The notes under the pieces are model-generated. The model was given only the letters and a program-made list of their open reading frames with translations. It made no database searches and was not told the DNA's origin. This document shows positions 1 to 9,170 of a stretch of DNA of 64,000 bases, piece by piece. Made by a program: the position numbers and the translations under genes. The DNA is taken from the NCBI GenBank assembly GCA_035315885.1, contig DATFXM010000031.1:1-64000 (forward strand), given 5' to 3'. The stretch comes from DATFXM01 sp035315885. GTDB lineage: Bacteria; Acidobacteriota; Blastocatellia; UBA7656. Numbering within the stretch: the stretch's first letter is position 1; each line of letters begins with the position of its first letter.

Positions 1-450
1 ATACAAACGACGTCAGCCCGCGCAGCGGGTGACACAACGTAGCCCCCGGTGAGTCCTCGAACCGGGGGAGAGGCACATACAAACGACGTGAGCCCGCGCA
101 GCGGGCGACAGAACTCTATCCCCCGGTGAGTCCGCGAACCGGGGGGAGGCACATACAAACGACGTGAGCCCGCGCAGCGGGCGACAGAACCGTAGCCCCC
201 GGTGAGTCCTCGAACCGGGGGAGAGGCACATACAAACGACGTGAGCCCGCGCAGCGGGCGACAGAACTCTATCCCCCGGTGAGTCCGCGAACCGGGGGTA
301 GGCACATACAAACGACGTGAGCCCGCGCAGCGGGCGACAGAACCGTAGCCCCCGGTGAGTCCTCGAACCGGGGGAGAGGCACATACAACGACGTGAGCCC
401 GCGCAGCGGGCGACAGAACTCTATCCCCCGGTGAGTCCGCGAACCGGGGG
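1..450. repeat. GC-rich tandem hairpin repeat array (family A)
   Basis: Six copies of a unit begin near 1, 77, 153, 230, 306 and 383, so the period is 76-77 bp. Each unit holds two hairpins: one of the type GCCCGCGCAGCGGGC, and one with an 8-bp stem, CCCCCGGT-N10-ACCGGGGG. Two variants alternate (loop with cctcg or ccgcg; flank ccgtag or ctctat), which gives a higher-order period of about 153 bp. Open reading frames through the array are by-products of the repeat. An inverted copy lies at about 521-580, and a second array at 29775-30195. Function unknown. Confidence 0.9.
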
Positions 451-520
451 CGACTTGAATTGCCGAAATCCGCGTAGACACACCACCCATCAAGGCCGAG
501 CGCATCCACCTAACCAAGGG

Positions 521-580
521 CCCCCGGTTCGAGGACTCACCGGGGGCTACACGCTGTCGCCCGCTTCGCGGGCTCGGGCT
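521..580. repeat. Inverted copy of the family A hairpin unit
   Basis: The CCCCCGGTT...CACCGGGGG and CGCCCGCTTCGCGGGC hairpins appear here in the opposite orientation to the array at 1-450. The two orientations therefore face each other across about 70 bp of non-repeat sequence. The same head-to-head layout is seen at 29.8-30.2 kb. Nothing else is recognisable between this copy and the gene that starts at 649. Confidence 0.8.
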
Positions 581-648
581 GACGCCCAACGGCTTCGAAG
601 TCGCAACTCAAGACTCAGAACTCGTCTTCGCCTGGCCGCGCGTGTACA

Positions 649-2217
649 ATGTCACGGCAACGTTTGGCGGCGTTTGTTCGTACATTGTTGATGATGCAGC
701 AACCAGACCCGCAATCCGGAAACGGCCAACCAAAGCTCCTATCCCATGACCAGCAACGACGCGTCGCAACCAGCTCAAGACCCACAGAGTCAGCCTTCCA
801 GAACATCGGATTCAGAGGGTATCTCCGGCTCGCGCGGGTCGTTGCCGAGTTCTTTATCTTCATGTTCCGCGTCTTCATCAACACCCGAGGCTGGCTCAAC
901 TGGAAACGCAGGCCGCAAGCCGAGCTCCGGCATCGGGAGGGCGCCGCGCTACGAGAAAAGCTGATTCAGCTCGGACCAACCTTCATCAAAACCGGTCAAA
1001 CGCTCGCCACGAGAGCCGACCTTCTGCCGGTCGAGTACATCGAGGAACTGGGCAAGCTTCAGGACGAAGTCCCGTCGTTCCCTACCGATCAGGCGCGCAA
1101 GATAGTAGAAGACGAATTGCACGCCAAAATCGAAGATATATTCCAAACTTTCGAAGACACACCCATCGCGGCCGCCAGCCTCGGCCAGGTTCACCGCGCG
1201 GTGCTCAGAACCGGCCAGGTCGTGGCGGTCAAAATTCAACGGCCAAACATCGCTGATCAAATAGATTTTGATATAGCAGTGCTGCGTCGCATCGCGCGAA
1301 GGCTCGAACGTTATCCAAATCTGATCCGCGGCGTTGACTGGCAAGGCACGCTGCACGAGTTCCATCTCACAATTCACGAGGAGATGGATTACGTTCAGGA
1401 GGCGCGCAACGCCGAAATCTTCCGCGGGAACTTCACGCGATGGAAGGACGTCTACGTCCCGAAGATCTATCAGATTTTCTCCACGCGCCGGCTGATCGTG
1501 ATGGAATTCATCGATGGGCTGAAGGTGACCGACACGGAGCAACTGACGGCGTCCGGTCGCGACCCTCATGAAGTGGTAAAGCTGCTGGCGCGAACGTACT
1601 TGAAACAACTGCTGGAGGACGGTTTCTTTCACGCCGACCCGCATCCGGGCAATCTTCGAGTGATGCCTGACGGCCGGCTGGCCTTCTTCGATTTTGGCAT
1701 GGTAGGCCGGCTTTCCATGGAGCTTCAGTCCAAGCTTATCAGCGCGTTCTTTCACATCATCGAGCGCGACGTGCACGGGCTTGTAGACGACATGGTTAGG
1801 CTTGGGTTCATCGAGTTGTCACCTGAGGAGGAGACGCGTTTCAAACCGATCATCGAATCCCTCTTTGACCGCTATCTGAGCCTGAGACTTGGGGACGTGA
1901 ACTTCAAGGAGTTGATTTTTGATCTGGCGACAGTGATCTACGAGTTCCCTTTCAACATCCCCGCCAGTTTCACTTACATAGTGCGAGCGATGATGACGCT
2001 CGAGGGTATTGGCACGCAGGTAGATCCTTCATTCAACTTCTTCGAAGTTGCACGGCCTTATGCGAAGCGGTTCATGTTCAAGCGTGAGGGTCGTTATCTA
2101 CGGAGTCTTCTAGTAAAGCAGTTGCGAGGGGAACAGGGCGACATCGAGTGGCAGAAAGTCTGGAAGTTGGCGAAGATGGCGCTAAAGTACTACGTCCGCG
2201 GGGAAGATAAGATGTAG
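649..2217 (+). CDS. ABC1/UbiB-family atypical protein kinase-like protein
   Basis: This is a 522-aa member of the UbiB/ADCK family, whose members support ubiquinone or menaquinone synthesis or lipid handling at the membrane. Visible family marks are the KTGQ motif (residues 114-117), the alanine-rich loop AAASLGQ (174-180) that replaces the glycine loop of normal kinases, the lysine in VAVKIQRP (K195), HADPHPGN (328-335) and the metal-binding DFG (348-350). The C-terminal 100 residues are the usual helical tail. The first 50 residues are polar and poorly conserved. TACAAT at 645-650 could be a -10 box, in which case translation would begin at the ATG pair at 691/694. The exact substrate cannot be told from sequence. 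Confidence 0.9.
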   Translation: MSRQRLAAFVRTLLMMQQPDPQSGNGQPKLLSHDQQRRVATSSRPTESAFQNIGFRGYLRLARVVAEFFIFMFRVFINTRGWLNWKRRPQAELRHREGAALREKLIQLGPTFIKTGQTLATRADLLPVEYIEELGKLQDEVPSFPTDQARKIVEDELHAKIEDIFQTFEDTPIAAASLGQVHRAVLRTGQVVAVKIQRPNIADQIDFDIAVLRRIARRLERYPNLIRGVDWQGTLHEFHLTIHEEMDYVQEARNAEIFRGNFTRWKDVYVPKIYQIFSTRRLIVMEFIDGLKVTDTEQLTASGRDPHEVVKLLARTYLKQLLEDGFFHADPHPGNLRVMPDGRLAFFDFGMVGRLSMELQSKLISAFFHIIERDVHGLVDDMVRLGFIELSPEEETRFKPIIESLFDRYLSLRLGDVNFKELIFDLATVIYEFPFNIPASFTYIVRAMMTLEGIGTQVDPSFNFFEVARPYAKRFMFKREGRYLRSLLVKQLRGEQGDIEWQKVWKLAKMALKYYVRGEDKM

Positions 2218-2310
2218 AAGTACAATCTGAGATTTCAGATCTGAGATTGAGATCTGAGATTTGAGATCTGACAACTCAGCACTCAGCACGCTAGGATTCA
2301 GCACTCAACC
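2218..2310. repeat. Simple-word repeat (GATCTGAGATT and TGAGTNC-like words)
   Basis: Words such as gatctgagattt and actcagcactcag repeat between two convergent genes and run into the 3' end of the HEAT-repeat gene. This is a divergent member of the heptamer family found in many other gaps of this window. Confidence 0.6.
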
Positions 2311-2746
2311 TCGTCAGTACCTTCTGAAGCGTAGATCGCACCATCACCGATTCTTCGATCTCGAGCCTCCTGCTGATCGCGGCAGCCGCCGCCGAGTCGC
2401 TCAAACTCGCGAGCGCCAGCGCAACCGCCCTGCGTACAGCTGCATCGTTATCGTCAAGCGCTTCGACCAGAGGAGACAACATCCGGCTGTCTCTCCTGCC
2501 TGACTCGCACATCCGCGCCAATTGCTGCGCCGCACGCTCTCGGGACTGCGCCGAAACATCCCTGAGCGACTCTATGAGCCCGAACAACTGGTTGTCTTGA
2601 GACACAACGGGATCCGGCGCTGAGTTCTCAGCAGAGTAGTAGCCGCGCCGCTTGAGGTAGGTGCGTTCGTTTATGCTGGATGCTCGCTTACCGCTTAACC
2701 ACCACGCGACAGCCAGGCCTATCGCAAGTAACACCCAAAGGAACAT
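2291..2746 (-). CDS. Membrane-anchored HEAT-repeat protein
   Basis: This is a 151-aa protein with an N-terminal transmembrane segment (about residues 2-18, hydrophobic with two tryptophans) followed by a short basic stretch. Residues 55-145 resemble HEAT/PBS-type helical repeats: the pattern DNDAAVRRAVALALASL is typical, and a second helix pair follows. Such repeats mediate protein binding, and no catalytic residues are visible. The gene lies 122 bp downstream of the PBP1A gene on the same strand and may be co-transcribed with it, which would suggest a cell-envelope role. The partner is unknown. No strong ribosome binding site precedes the ATG. Confidence 0.65.
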   Translation of the reverse strand: MFLWVLLAIGLAVAWWLSGKRASSINERTYLKRRGYYSAENSAPDPVVSQDNQLFGLIESLRDVSAQSRERAAQQLARMCESGRRDSRMLSPLVEALDDNDAAVRRAVALALASLSDSAAAAAISRRLEIEESVMVRSTLQKVLTRLSAES

Positions 2747-2868
2747 AACAAACGAGCAAAAGCCTTCAGTTGATTGGCGGTCACTTCCAAAAATACAGTC
2801 TAACGGTCAAAGCCCAACACGGATGTACGAAAATCGGGCCGCTATCAACGCAAGCGCGGGCCTCCTCT

Positions 2869-5412
2869 TCAACCGTTCTTCCCCCTACGTTTCTTATCGT
2901 CCTTTGGAGGTTCCAGAGCCGGTTCGACCTTGCGCACCCCTTTGTTACCCTGATCGGTGCGCATTCTCAACGGCTGCCCGGTCTCCTGCTCTTCCATAGC
3001 GGGCGGACGGCGTTTGGGCGGCGGTGGAGGAGGCTGATCCTCGTTTTCGTTCTGACTCTTTTGTGCCGCGTCCTTCGCCTTATCGGCATTATCGTCTACT
3101 GACTTCTTCGTTGTCTCGTCGGTTTGCGCAGCCTGCAATTTCTTTTCGGCGTCCGCGCGCCGCGCTATGACTTCTCGATCAGCCGGAACATTCTTCGGGA
3201 ACTGATCATTCGGCTTGTCCTTCAAGAACTTCTCCATGAACTGGATCCACATCGGCAACGCTGCAACCGATCCTGCTTCTTTGTTGCCGAGCGACTTCTT
3301 CATCCCAGGGTATCCGATCCACACTCCCGCCGTATAAGTGGGTGTATAACCGATAAACCATGCATCGGTGAAATCGTTAACCGTCCCGGTCTTGCCGCAG
3401 ATCATGCGCTTGGCGAGTTCCTTGTTCGACATCATGGACGCAGCGGTTCCCCCGGTGACCACCCCCCGCATCATCTCTTGCATCTGCGACGCAACAAAAG
3501 GCGAGATGACCTTGTAAGACTCCGCCTTCCACTCCCCGTCTTGAAGAGGATTGCCATCGGCATCGGTGACCCGCTTGATCAGGTGCGGTTTCACGCGCAC
3601 CCCCATGTTCGAGAAGCTGGAGTAAGCGCTGACCATATCGATCAACGGTTCTTCGGTTGCGCCCAGCGCGGACGGCAAAACGCGTTTCATAGGGTTAGGC
3701 AACCCAAAGCGCTTCACCATCTCTGCGCCCTTGTCGACCCCTACAATTGAAAGCAGCCGGACGGCAACAACGTTCAACGATTGTTGCAACGCAGATCGGA
3801 GCGGAAGCGCGCCCCCGCCCGAACCGCCGTCGTAGTTCGAGGGCGACCATCCGGTGACTGGGTCTACAAAAGGCTCAGCGCTGACGATCGTGTCCGGAGT
3901 GAACCCCTGCTCGATCGCAGCGGTATAGATAAAAGGTTTGAACGTTGACCCTGTTTGACGTTCCGCTTGTGTCGAGTTGTTGAATTTTCGCGTCGAAAAG
4001 TCGTAGCCCCCGACCATCGCTTTGACATCACCGGTCTTCGACTCAAGACAAACCAGGGCACCGTCAACCGACGGTAATTGATCCAACGCGACCTCGAGCG
4101 TCTTCTTATCGTTATCTGGCTTGACCACTTTGAAGACTGCGAGGTCGCCCTTCTTCAACAACCTTGCCGGACTCGCGCCGGCCCATTTTGTTCCCGCATC
4201 CGTCAGCGTTGCCTTGTAGTCGCCGAAACGGATGTCCGCAGTCGACGCGCTCGTGCTCATCACCAGACCGTAGATGTACTCTCCGGCGATGTAATCGCCC
4301 AGCCAGTCCGGATGGGCGTAGCGAGCCAGGTCATTGGTCATTTTCTGTTCGATCACATTCGTCAGATGACCGCGCCACTTCTTTCCATGCCGATCTTCAT
4401 ACGAGTGCAGTCCTCGACGAACCGCCCTCACCGCCTCGCGTTGTGCCACCGGATCGAGCGTGGTGTAGATGTTCATACCGCCGGTCTGAGTCTCGCGAGT
4501 CCCAAACGTCTCCTCGGATTCCTGCCTTACTTCCTCGACGAAGTAGCCGTAGATCGAATTGTTGCTGCTTTGCGCCGGGTTCAGGTTCAGGTTGATCTTG
4601 CTTTGCCTTGCGCGGTTGTACTGGTCCTCGTTGATGTAACCCTCTTCGCGCATCCGGTACAGCACCACATTGCGCCGCTCGAGAGCCGCCTTCTCGTCGC
4701 GAGTCGGCGAGTACAGACTTGGAGCCTTGGGCAGACCGGCAAGCAACGCGCATTCTTCGATTGAGAGGTCTTTCAGGGACTTTGAAAAATAGTACTGCGC
4801 GCCGGCCTCGAATCCGTAGGCTCCGCCACCCAGAAAAATCTGGTTGCAGTACATTTCCATTATTTGTTCTTTGGTGTAATAGCGTTCGATCTGGAGAGCG
4901 ATAAGGATTTCTTTTATTTTTCTTGTATAGGTCTTCTCAGGGGTGAGGAACAGCGCGCGGGCAAGCTGCTGAGTCAGGGTGGAGGCGCCTTCGGCCTTTC
5001 TGCTCCTGACAGTATTCTTGAACGCGGCCATCGCCATTCGTATGGGATCGACGCCGATGTGCTGGAAGAACCGATCGTCTTCGATGGCGAAGATCGCGTT
5101 CTTCATCGTCTCGGGGATTTGCTCGTAGGTGACAGGTATTCGGCGTTCGAGCGAAAACTCTCCGACTACCGTTTTACCGTCTGCGGCAATAACCCGAGTA
5201 ACGAGATTGGGCTTGTAGTTGGCGAGGGCCGCGACCTCCTGAGCCTCCTGCGTCATGCTTGCCTGATAGGCTACGGTCGCGCCGAACATCACACCGGCAA
5301 TCACCGAGAGAGCAACAAGCGCGAGGAACGTATAACGCCGGAAGAACTCCTGAAGCCAGTTGGGTGACACCGCAATCCCACGCATGTTGGGTACGGTCTT
5401 TCTAGTAGTCAT
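2869..5412 (-). CDS. Class A penicillin-binding protein, PBP1A family
   Basis: This 847-aa bifunctional murein synthase polymerises glycan strands and cross-links peptides outside the inner membrane. One transmembrane helix lies at residues 29-50. The GT51 glycosyltransferase domain shows EDDRFFQH (catalytic Glu111) and EGASTLTQQLARAL (from 141). The transpeptidase domain shows the three PBP boxes: STFK with nucleophile Ser489, SLN (545-547) and KTGT (674-677). The C-terminal 100 residues are a low-complexity charged tail with a run of prolines and KRR motifs, longer than in many homologues. The family and function are clear; which paralogue it is cannot be told. Confidence 0.95.
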   Translation of the reverse strand: MTTRKTVPNMRGIAVSPNWLQEFFRRYTFLALVALSVIAGVMFGATVAYQASMTQEAQEVAALANYKPNLVTRVIAADGKTVVGEFSLERRIPVTYEQIPETMKNAIFAIEDDRFFQHIGVDPIRMAMAAFKNTVRSRKAEGASTLTQQLARALFLTPEKTYTRKIKEILIALQIERYYTKEQIMEMYCNQIFLGGGAYGFEAGAQYYFSKSLKDLSIEECALLAGLPKAPSLYSPTRDEKAALERRNVVLYRMREEGYINEDQYNRARQSKINLNLNPAQSSNNSIYGYFVEEVRQESEETFGTRETQTGGMNIYTTLDPVAQREAVRAVRRGLHSYEDRHGKKWRGHLTNVIEQKMTNDLARYAHPDWLGDYIAGEYIYGLVMSTSASTADIRFGDYKATLTDAGTKWAGASPARLLKKGDLAVFKVVKPDNDKKTLEVALDQLPSVDGALVCLESKTGDVKAMVGGYDFSTRKFNNSTQAERQTGSTFKPFIYTAAIEQGFTPDTIVSAEPFVDPVTGWSPSNYDGGSGGGALPLRSALQQSLNVVAVRLLSIVGVDKGAEMVKRFGLPNPMKRVLPSALGATEEPLIDMVSAYSSFSNMGVRVKPHLIKRVTDADGNPLQDGEWKAESYKVISPFVASQMQEMMRGVVTGGTAASMMSNKELAKRMICGKTGTVNDFTDAWFIGYTPTYTAGVWIGYPGMKKSLGNKEAGSVAALPMWIQFMEKFLKDKPNDQFPKNVPADREVIARRADAEKKLQAAQTDETTKKSVDDNADKAKDAAQKSQNENEDQPPPPPPKRRPPAMEEQETGQPLRMRTDQGNKGVRKVEPALEPPKDDKKRRGKNG

Positions 5413-5480
5413 AGTTTTGCTCTCAAGCTGGTTAGAACGTCGTCGATGGGAGCGAACTAAGGTACAGCAACGGAAGACTC

Positions 5481-5486
5481 ATTATA
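5481..5486 (-). promoter_or_regulatory. Possible -10 box for the PBP1A gene
   Basis: Read on the minus strand, a perfect TATAAT lies about 70 nt upstream of the PBP1A start codon, which would give a leader of about 60 nt. No convincing -35 hexamer is seen at 17 bp, so this is a weak call. Confidence 0.35.
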
Positions 5487-5537
5487 AAGTGACGGGGTGT
5501 TTGATGCCAGATTCCGCTGAATGGTTTGTCCGGGAGA

Positions 5538-5604
5538 AGTTCTGAGTCCTGAGTACTGAGTTCTGAGTCCTGAGTTCTGAGTTCTGAGTTCTGAGTCCTG
5601 AGTA
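5538..5604. repeat. Heptamer repeat run TGAGTNC
   Basis: About nine near-perfect copies of a 7-bp word (TGAGTTC, TGAGTCC, TGAGTAC) follow each other directly. Together with family B they fill the gap between the PBP1A promoter region and the cheA-like gene. Confidence 0.85.
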
Positions 5605-5605
5605 C

Positions 5606-5995
5606 AACCCCGAAGGGGTTGCGCCCTCTAGCCCAGGGTTGCCGTCCGCGGCTACCCTGGGTTACTGCGGTTGATGGGTTTCCAACCCCGAAGGGGTTGC
5701 GCCCTCTAGCCCAGGGTTGCCGTCCGCGGCTACCCTGGGTAACTGCGGTTGATGGGTTTCCAACCCTGAAGGGGTTGCGTCCTCTAGCCCAGGGTTGCCG
5801 TCCGCGGCTACCCTGGGTAACTGCGGTTGATGGGTTTCCAACCCCGAAAGGGTTTGCGCCCTCTAGCCCAGGGTTGCCGTCCGCGGCTACCCTGGGTAAC
5901 TTTCGGTTGTGAGTTTTCCAACCCTGAAGGGGTTGCGTGCCCGTTTCGATACCGGATTATGACGGTTCGAATCGAGGTCGCAACCCCTTCAGGGT
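5606..5995. repeat. 78-bp tandem repeat array (family B)
   Basis: Units starting AACCCCGAAGGGGTTGCG begin at 5606, 5684, 5762, 5840 and (partial) 5920, so the period is 78-80 bp. Each unit has a short palindrome (AACCCCGAAGGGGTT) and a second stem, CCCAGGGTTGCCGTCCGCGG paired with CTACCCTGGG. A short reverse-oriented piece (GCAACCCCTTCAGGGT) closes the array at about 5979-5994. The frame spanning the array is not a gene. Related copies lie at 58377-58690 and a fragment at 29684-29715. Confidence 0.9.
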
Positions 5996-6026
5996 GACTC
6001 AGCACTCAGGACTAAGCACTTCCCCT

Positions 6027-8117
6027 TTACATTCTCATGCTTCGCCTGACCAGCAGGTTTGGAAGATCCAGAACGAGCGCGACTTCGCCACCCTCCAGAT
6101 CAACCCCGCCAACTACCCCCTTCGTCTTGTCGGCAATAGGGCCGAGCGACTTCACGATAATCTCGCGTTGCTTCTCAAAACCCTCAACCGCTACTGCAAC
6201 CACTCTGTCCGATGCCCGCGTTATTAGCAGTGGCACCCGCGCCTGCTCTGCCTCGTTATGCGTGCCGGACCCGTCGCCGTTCGACTTGAGTACTCTTGCT
6301 CCACCCAGCCGCAACAGATAATTGAGCTCAACCAGCGGCAACACCCTTCCACGCCACATAACGCTGCGGCGGCCTTCGCGTCCCAGTACTTGCTCCGGAT
6401 CAATCTGGCAAAGCTCCTGAATCTGGTTCACGTTGATCGCGTACTTCCATCCACCCGCGCGCACGATGAACGCAGAAATCATCACCAGCGTGGTTGGTAC
6501 TGCGATTTCAAATCTCGCCCACTTCCCTGTCTCAGAGCTTACTCTGATTTCACCGCCCAGCTCGTGTATCGTGCTCTCCACCACATCCAGTCCAACTCCT
6601 CGCCCCGACACGGCGGAAACATGATCGGCCGTTGAAAAGCCCTGGCGAAAAATCAGCCTCAGAGTTTCTTCGTCGCTGAGCAGGTCCTGCTCCGAAATGA
6701 GACCGGCTTGAAGTGCGCGCGTACGCATCGCGTCTGGATCGATTCCTCGCCCATCGTCGGTTATAGAGATCACCGCGCGGGCTCCTTCAAGCCCCGCCGC
6801 TATTCGGATCTTTCCTCTCGCGCTCTTGCCCGCAAGCCGGCGCTCTTCGGTGGATTCCAGGCCGTGATCCACCGCGTTGCGCAGCAGGTGGTAGATAGAA
6901 TCGGCTAGCCGGTCGACTATGACTTTATCGAGTTGGGTCTCGCGTCCGCTTACTTCAACGGATACCGATTTGCCGAGTTCCCTTGCCAGCCTTCCGGTCA
7001 ACCTGGCCGCTCGCGTAAAAATCTGGGTGAGCGACACCATTCGAAGCGCAACAAGTCGCTCCTCCAGCTCGACGAAGTCCCGCTCGATTCGCCTGGCGGT
7101 GAACTTCAAATCAAAGCCTTCTCGCGCCCCGAGCCCGGCGCTGGTCAGGAAGGTGTCCGCCATCTTGGCCAGCTTCTCTGTTTGGATAGACAGCTCGTGC
7201 GCGAGGCCCGATAGCTCGTCGATTTGTGTCATTTCCACGCGAACGCTGGAGGACAGCGGCTGAAGTCCTTCCTGCGCGAACGCCGGTGGAAGCACCGCGG
7301 TGATCGGGCGTTCGGCTCGCGAATTTCGCTTCAGTCCAACTACGCGCAGGGCGTCGCCCGCCTTTCGCCACCCCGATCGCTCGATCCGGCTGACGCGAGT
7401 GTGGACTATTGAGGCGAGTCGCTTGACGTCGGATTCTTTCAGACGTGTCGCGAACACCAGCTTGAGTGCCGCAGCACCCGCCCCTCCTTTTTCTCCCGGC
7501 AACGTCGTTATCACCTCGCCACCATTCGCGAGCGCCGCGGTGAGCGCCCGATACTGTTTGTCGAGCTTGCGAGGGTCCAACCTCGCGTTTACCGCGTAGA
7601 ACGATCTGCCTGCTTTGAGGTTTTCCTCGATTCGATGCTCCTCGTATTCGGTGAGCAACGCACGTTCCTGTTCCGAAAGAACGAGAGAGGCCGATGCTGA
7701 CTCGGTTTCGCTTGCTGATGCTCGCGATCTGGCGGCGATTGCTGCAAGCAGAACACGCAATCGTTCGAAGTCTTCTTCTGTGACGGTACCTCTAGCCGCT
7801 CCGCCAACAAGAGCCGCCAATCCGGCACCGGCCTCCTGTAGAGCACCGGTGACCGTTGGATTCAGCTTCAATCCTCCCAGTCTCAACTCATCGAGGATGT
7901 CTTCGAATTCGTGCGCGAGCGACTGGACCTCGGGCAGATCCATCATTCCTGACAGACCTTTTAATGAATGGGCTGTTCGGAACAGCCGGCCGACAAGGTT
8001 GAGGTCAGGCGAAGAAGAAGTCTGCGCGGAGAGTGAATGGAGGTCGGAGAGCAAAGACTCGAGGAGCTCTTCGGATTCGGAAAGATATTCGCTAAGGAGA
8101 GCCTTGTCCTCGATCAT
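6027..8117 (-). CDS. CheA-like hybrid Hpt/histidine kinase with CheW domain
   Basis: This 696-aa protein has the CheA domain order. The N-terminal Hpt domain has the phosphorylatable His50 in TAHSLKGLSG. A variable linker follows, then a dimerisation helix region (about 290-390). The HATPase domain shows the N box around Asn414 (LLRNAVDHGLES), G1 DDGRGID (454-460) and G2 GRGVGLD (505-511). A CheW-like domain occupies about 545-696. All catalytic motifs are intact, so it should autophosphorylate and act on a response regulator. No receiver, receptor, cheY, cheB or cheR gene is nearby. It starts 34 bp downstream of nusB in the same direction, so it is probably the last gene of ribH-nusB-cheA. 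It could equally control motility, pili or another output. Confidence 0.9.
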   Translation of the reverse strand: MIEDKALLSEYLSESEELLESLLSDLHSLSAQTSSSPDLNLVGRLFRTAHSLKGLSGMMDLPEVQSLAHEFEDILDELRLGGLKLNPTVTGALQEAGAGLAALVGGAARGTVTEEDFERLRVLLAAIAARSRASASETESASASLVLSEQERALLTEYEEHRIEENLKAGRSFYAVNARLDPRKLDKQYRALTAALANGGEVITTLPGEKGGAGAAALKLVFATRLKESDVKRLASIVHTRVSRIERSGWRKAGDALRVVGLKRNSRAERPITAVLPPAFAQEGLQPLSSSVRVEMTQIDELSGLAHELSIQTEKLAKMADTFLTSAGLGAREGFDLKFTARRIERDFVELEERLVALRMVSLTQIFTRAARLTGRLARELGKSVSVEVSGRETQLDKVIVDRLADSIYHLLRNAVDHGLESTEERRLAGKSARGKIRIAAGLEGARAVISITDDGRGIDPDAMRTRALQAGLISEQDLLSDEETLRLIFRQGFSTADHVSAVSGRGVGLDVVESTIHELGGEIRVSSETGKWARFEIAVPTTLVMISAFIVRAGGWKYAINVNQIQELCQIDPEQVLGREGRRSVMWRGRVLPLVELNYLLRLGGARVLKSNGDGSGTHNEAEQARVPLLITRASDRVVAVAVEGFEKQREIIVKSLGPIADKTKGVVGGVDLEGGEVALVLDLPNLLVRRSMRM

Positions 8118-8151
8118 GGTTCAGGGGGAGCCTTGGTTGTCCGGCGCGAGC

Positions 8152-8601
8152 TCAGGTCCGGCTGTTTGTCGCGATCGACGCAATCGTTCCCTGCTCGAGA
8201 TCGTGTTTTATCGCATCCAGGATGCCGTTTATGAACTGAGTGGCCTCGAAGGTGGAGAACTTTCGGGCGATCTCGAGAGCTTCATTGATAATGACTGTTC
8301 TCGGGGTATCGGATTCGAAGAGGAATTCGTAGATCGCCAATCGCAGGATATTGCGGTCCACGACCGCCATTCGCTGGATTCGCCAGTGCTCGGCGCGGCG
8401 TTTGATGAGCTTGTCTATTTCGTCGAGGTTGGAGATTGCACCGAGCGCGAGCTTATCGGCGAACTCGCGGTCGACATCGCCTGCTTCTTCGCCGAAGGCA
8501 TCCCAGTACCCGCGGGCAACGTCCGCCACTGGCTGACGGGCGATGTCATATTGAAAGAGCATTTGTAAGGCGCAAATTCTCGCCTTACGTCTCGCACCCA
8601 T
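8152..8601 (-). CDS. nusB: Transcription antitermination factor NusB
   Basis: This 149-aa all-helical protein binds boxA RNA with NusE (S10) and suppresses termination in rRNA operons. The N-terminal arginine-rich start (MGARRKARICALQMLFQYD) and the C-terminal signature around FINGILDAIKHDLE are characteristic. The length is typical. It lies 56 bp after ribH, a gene order seen in many bacteria, and 34 bp before the cheA-like gene. Confidence 0.95.
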   Translation of the reverse strand: MGARRKARICALQMLFQYDIARQPVADVARGYWDAFGEEAGDVDREFADKLALGAISNLDEIDKLIKRRAEHWRIQRMAVVDRNILRLAIYEFLFESDTPRTVIINEALEIARKFSTFEATQFINGILDAIKHDLEQGTIASIATNSRT

Positions 8602-8657
8602 AGAGAACCTGCTTCTTGGCGATCAGTTCACGATTGTGCGCCACCTGCCGGCGCAAT

Positions 8658-9122
8658 TCATAGCTCGCGACAAAGATTTGCCATTTCGACCGCACTCATT
8701 GCGGCCTCGAATCCCTTGTTACCCGATTTAGCGCCGGCGCGGTCAATAGCCTGTTCGAGATTGTCGGCGGTGATAACTCCCAGTGCGACCGGCACACCGC
8801 TCTCGAGCGAGACCGCGGCAATTCCCTTGAAGACCTCTGCGGCAATGTATTCGTTGTGAGGGGTTTCGCCTCGGATGACCGCGCCCAGGCAAATTATCGC
8901 ATCGTACTTCCCACTTGCTGCCGCGCGTCTGGTGGCAAAAGGAATCTCGAATGAACCGGGGACGCGAACGACGGTTATCGCGTCGGTCGAGCCTCCGAGT
9001 CGTTCCAGGGCATCCGTCGCGCCCTGGATCAGGCGACCCACGACGAAGTCATTCCAGCGGCTTGCGACGATTGCTACTCTAAGTCCTTCGGCGCTCAGCC
9101 TACCTTGAATCGTCTTAGCCAC
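8658..9122 (-). CDS. ribH: 6,7-dimethyl-8-ribityllumazine synthase
   Basis: This 154-aa enzyme condenses 5-amino-6-ribitylaminouracil with dihydroxybutanone phosphate in the penultimate step of riboflavin synthesis and usually forms a 60-mer or pentamer. Family motifs are RVPGSFEIPFATR, GAVIRGETPHNEYIA with the catalytic His in the ETPH segment, and GVITADNLEQAIDRAG. Translation starts at a GTG at 9122. It is the first gene of ribH-nusB-cheA-like and has a strong promoter at 9171-9200. The leader is only about 40 nt, which leaves no room for an FMN riboswitch. Confidence 0.96.
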   Translation of the reverse strand: MAKTIQGRLSAEGLRVAIVASRWNDFVVGRLIQGATDALERLGGSTDAITVVRVPGSFEIPFATRRAAASGKYDAIICLGAVIRGETPHNEYIAAEVFKGIAAVSLESGVPVALGVITADNLEQAIDRAGAKSGNKGFEAAMSAVEMANLCREL

Positions 9123-9170
9123 CTGCTTCTCCGCAATCCGCCGTTCAAATTTTCAATAAGCAACTGGTCG

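Noticed and set aside
1..450. CRISPR-like regular repeats
   Set aside because: The whole 76-77 bp unit repeats, there are no unique spacers, and no cas gene is in the window.
13..589. Two antisense reading frames of 106-123 codons
   Set aside because: They are translations of the tandem hairpin repeat; internal periodicity of the peptide mirrors the DNA repeat.
949..1776. 275-codon frame opposite the UbiB-like gene
   Set aside because: Antisense shadow of a clear kinase-family gene; no family features.
7615..8568. 317-codon plus-strand frame across the cheA-like gene and nusB
   Set aside because: Lies antisense to two well-supported genes and has serine/arginine-rich shadow composition.
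9123..9165. FMN riboswitch before ribH
   Set aside because: The predicted leader is only about 40 nt and shows no FMN-aptamer sequence.
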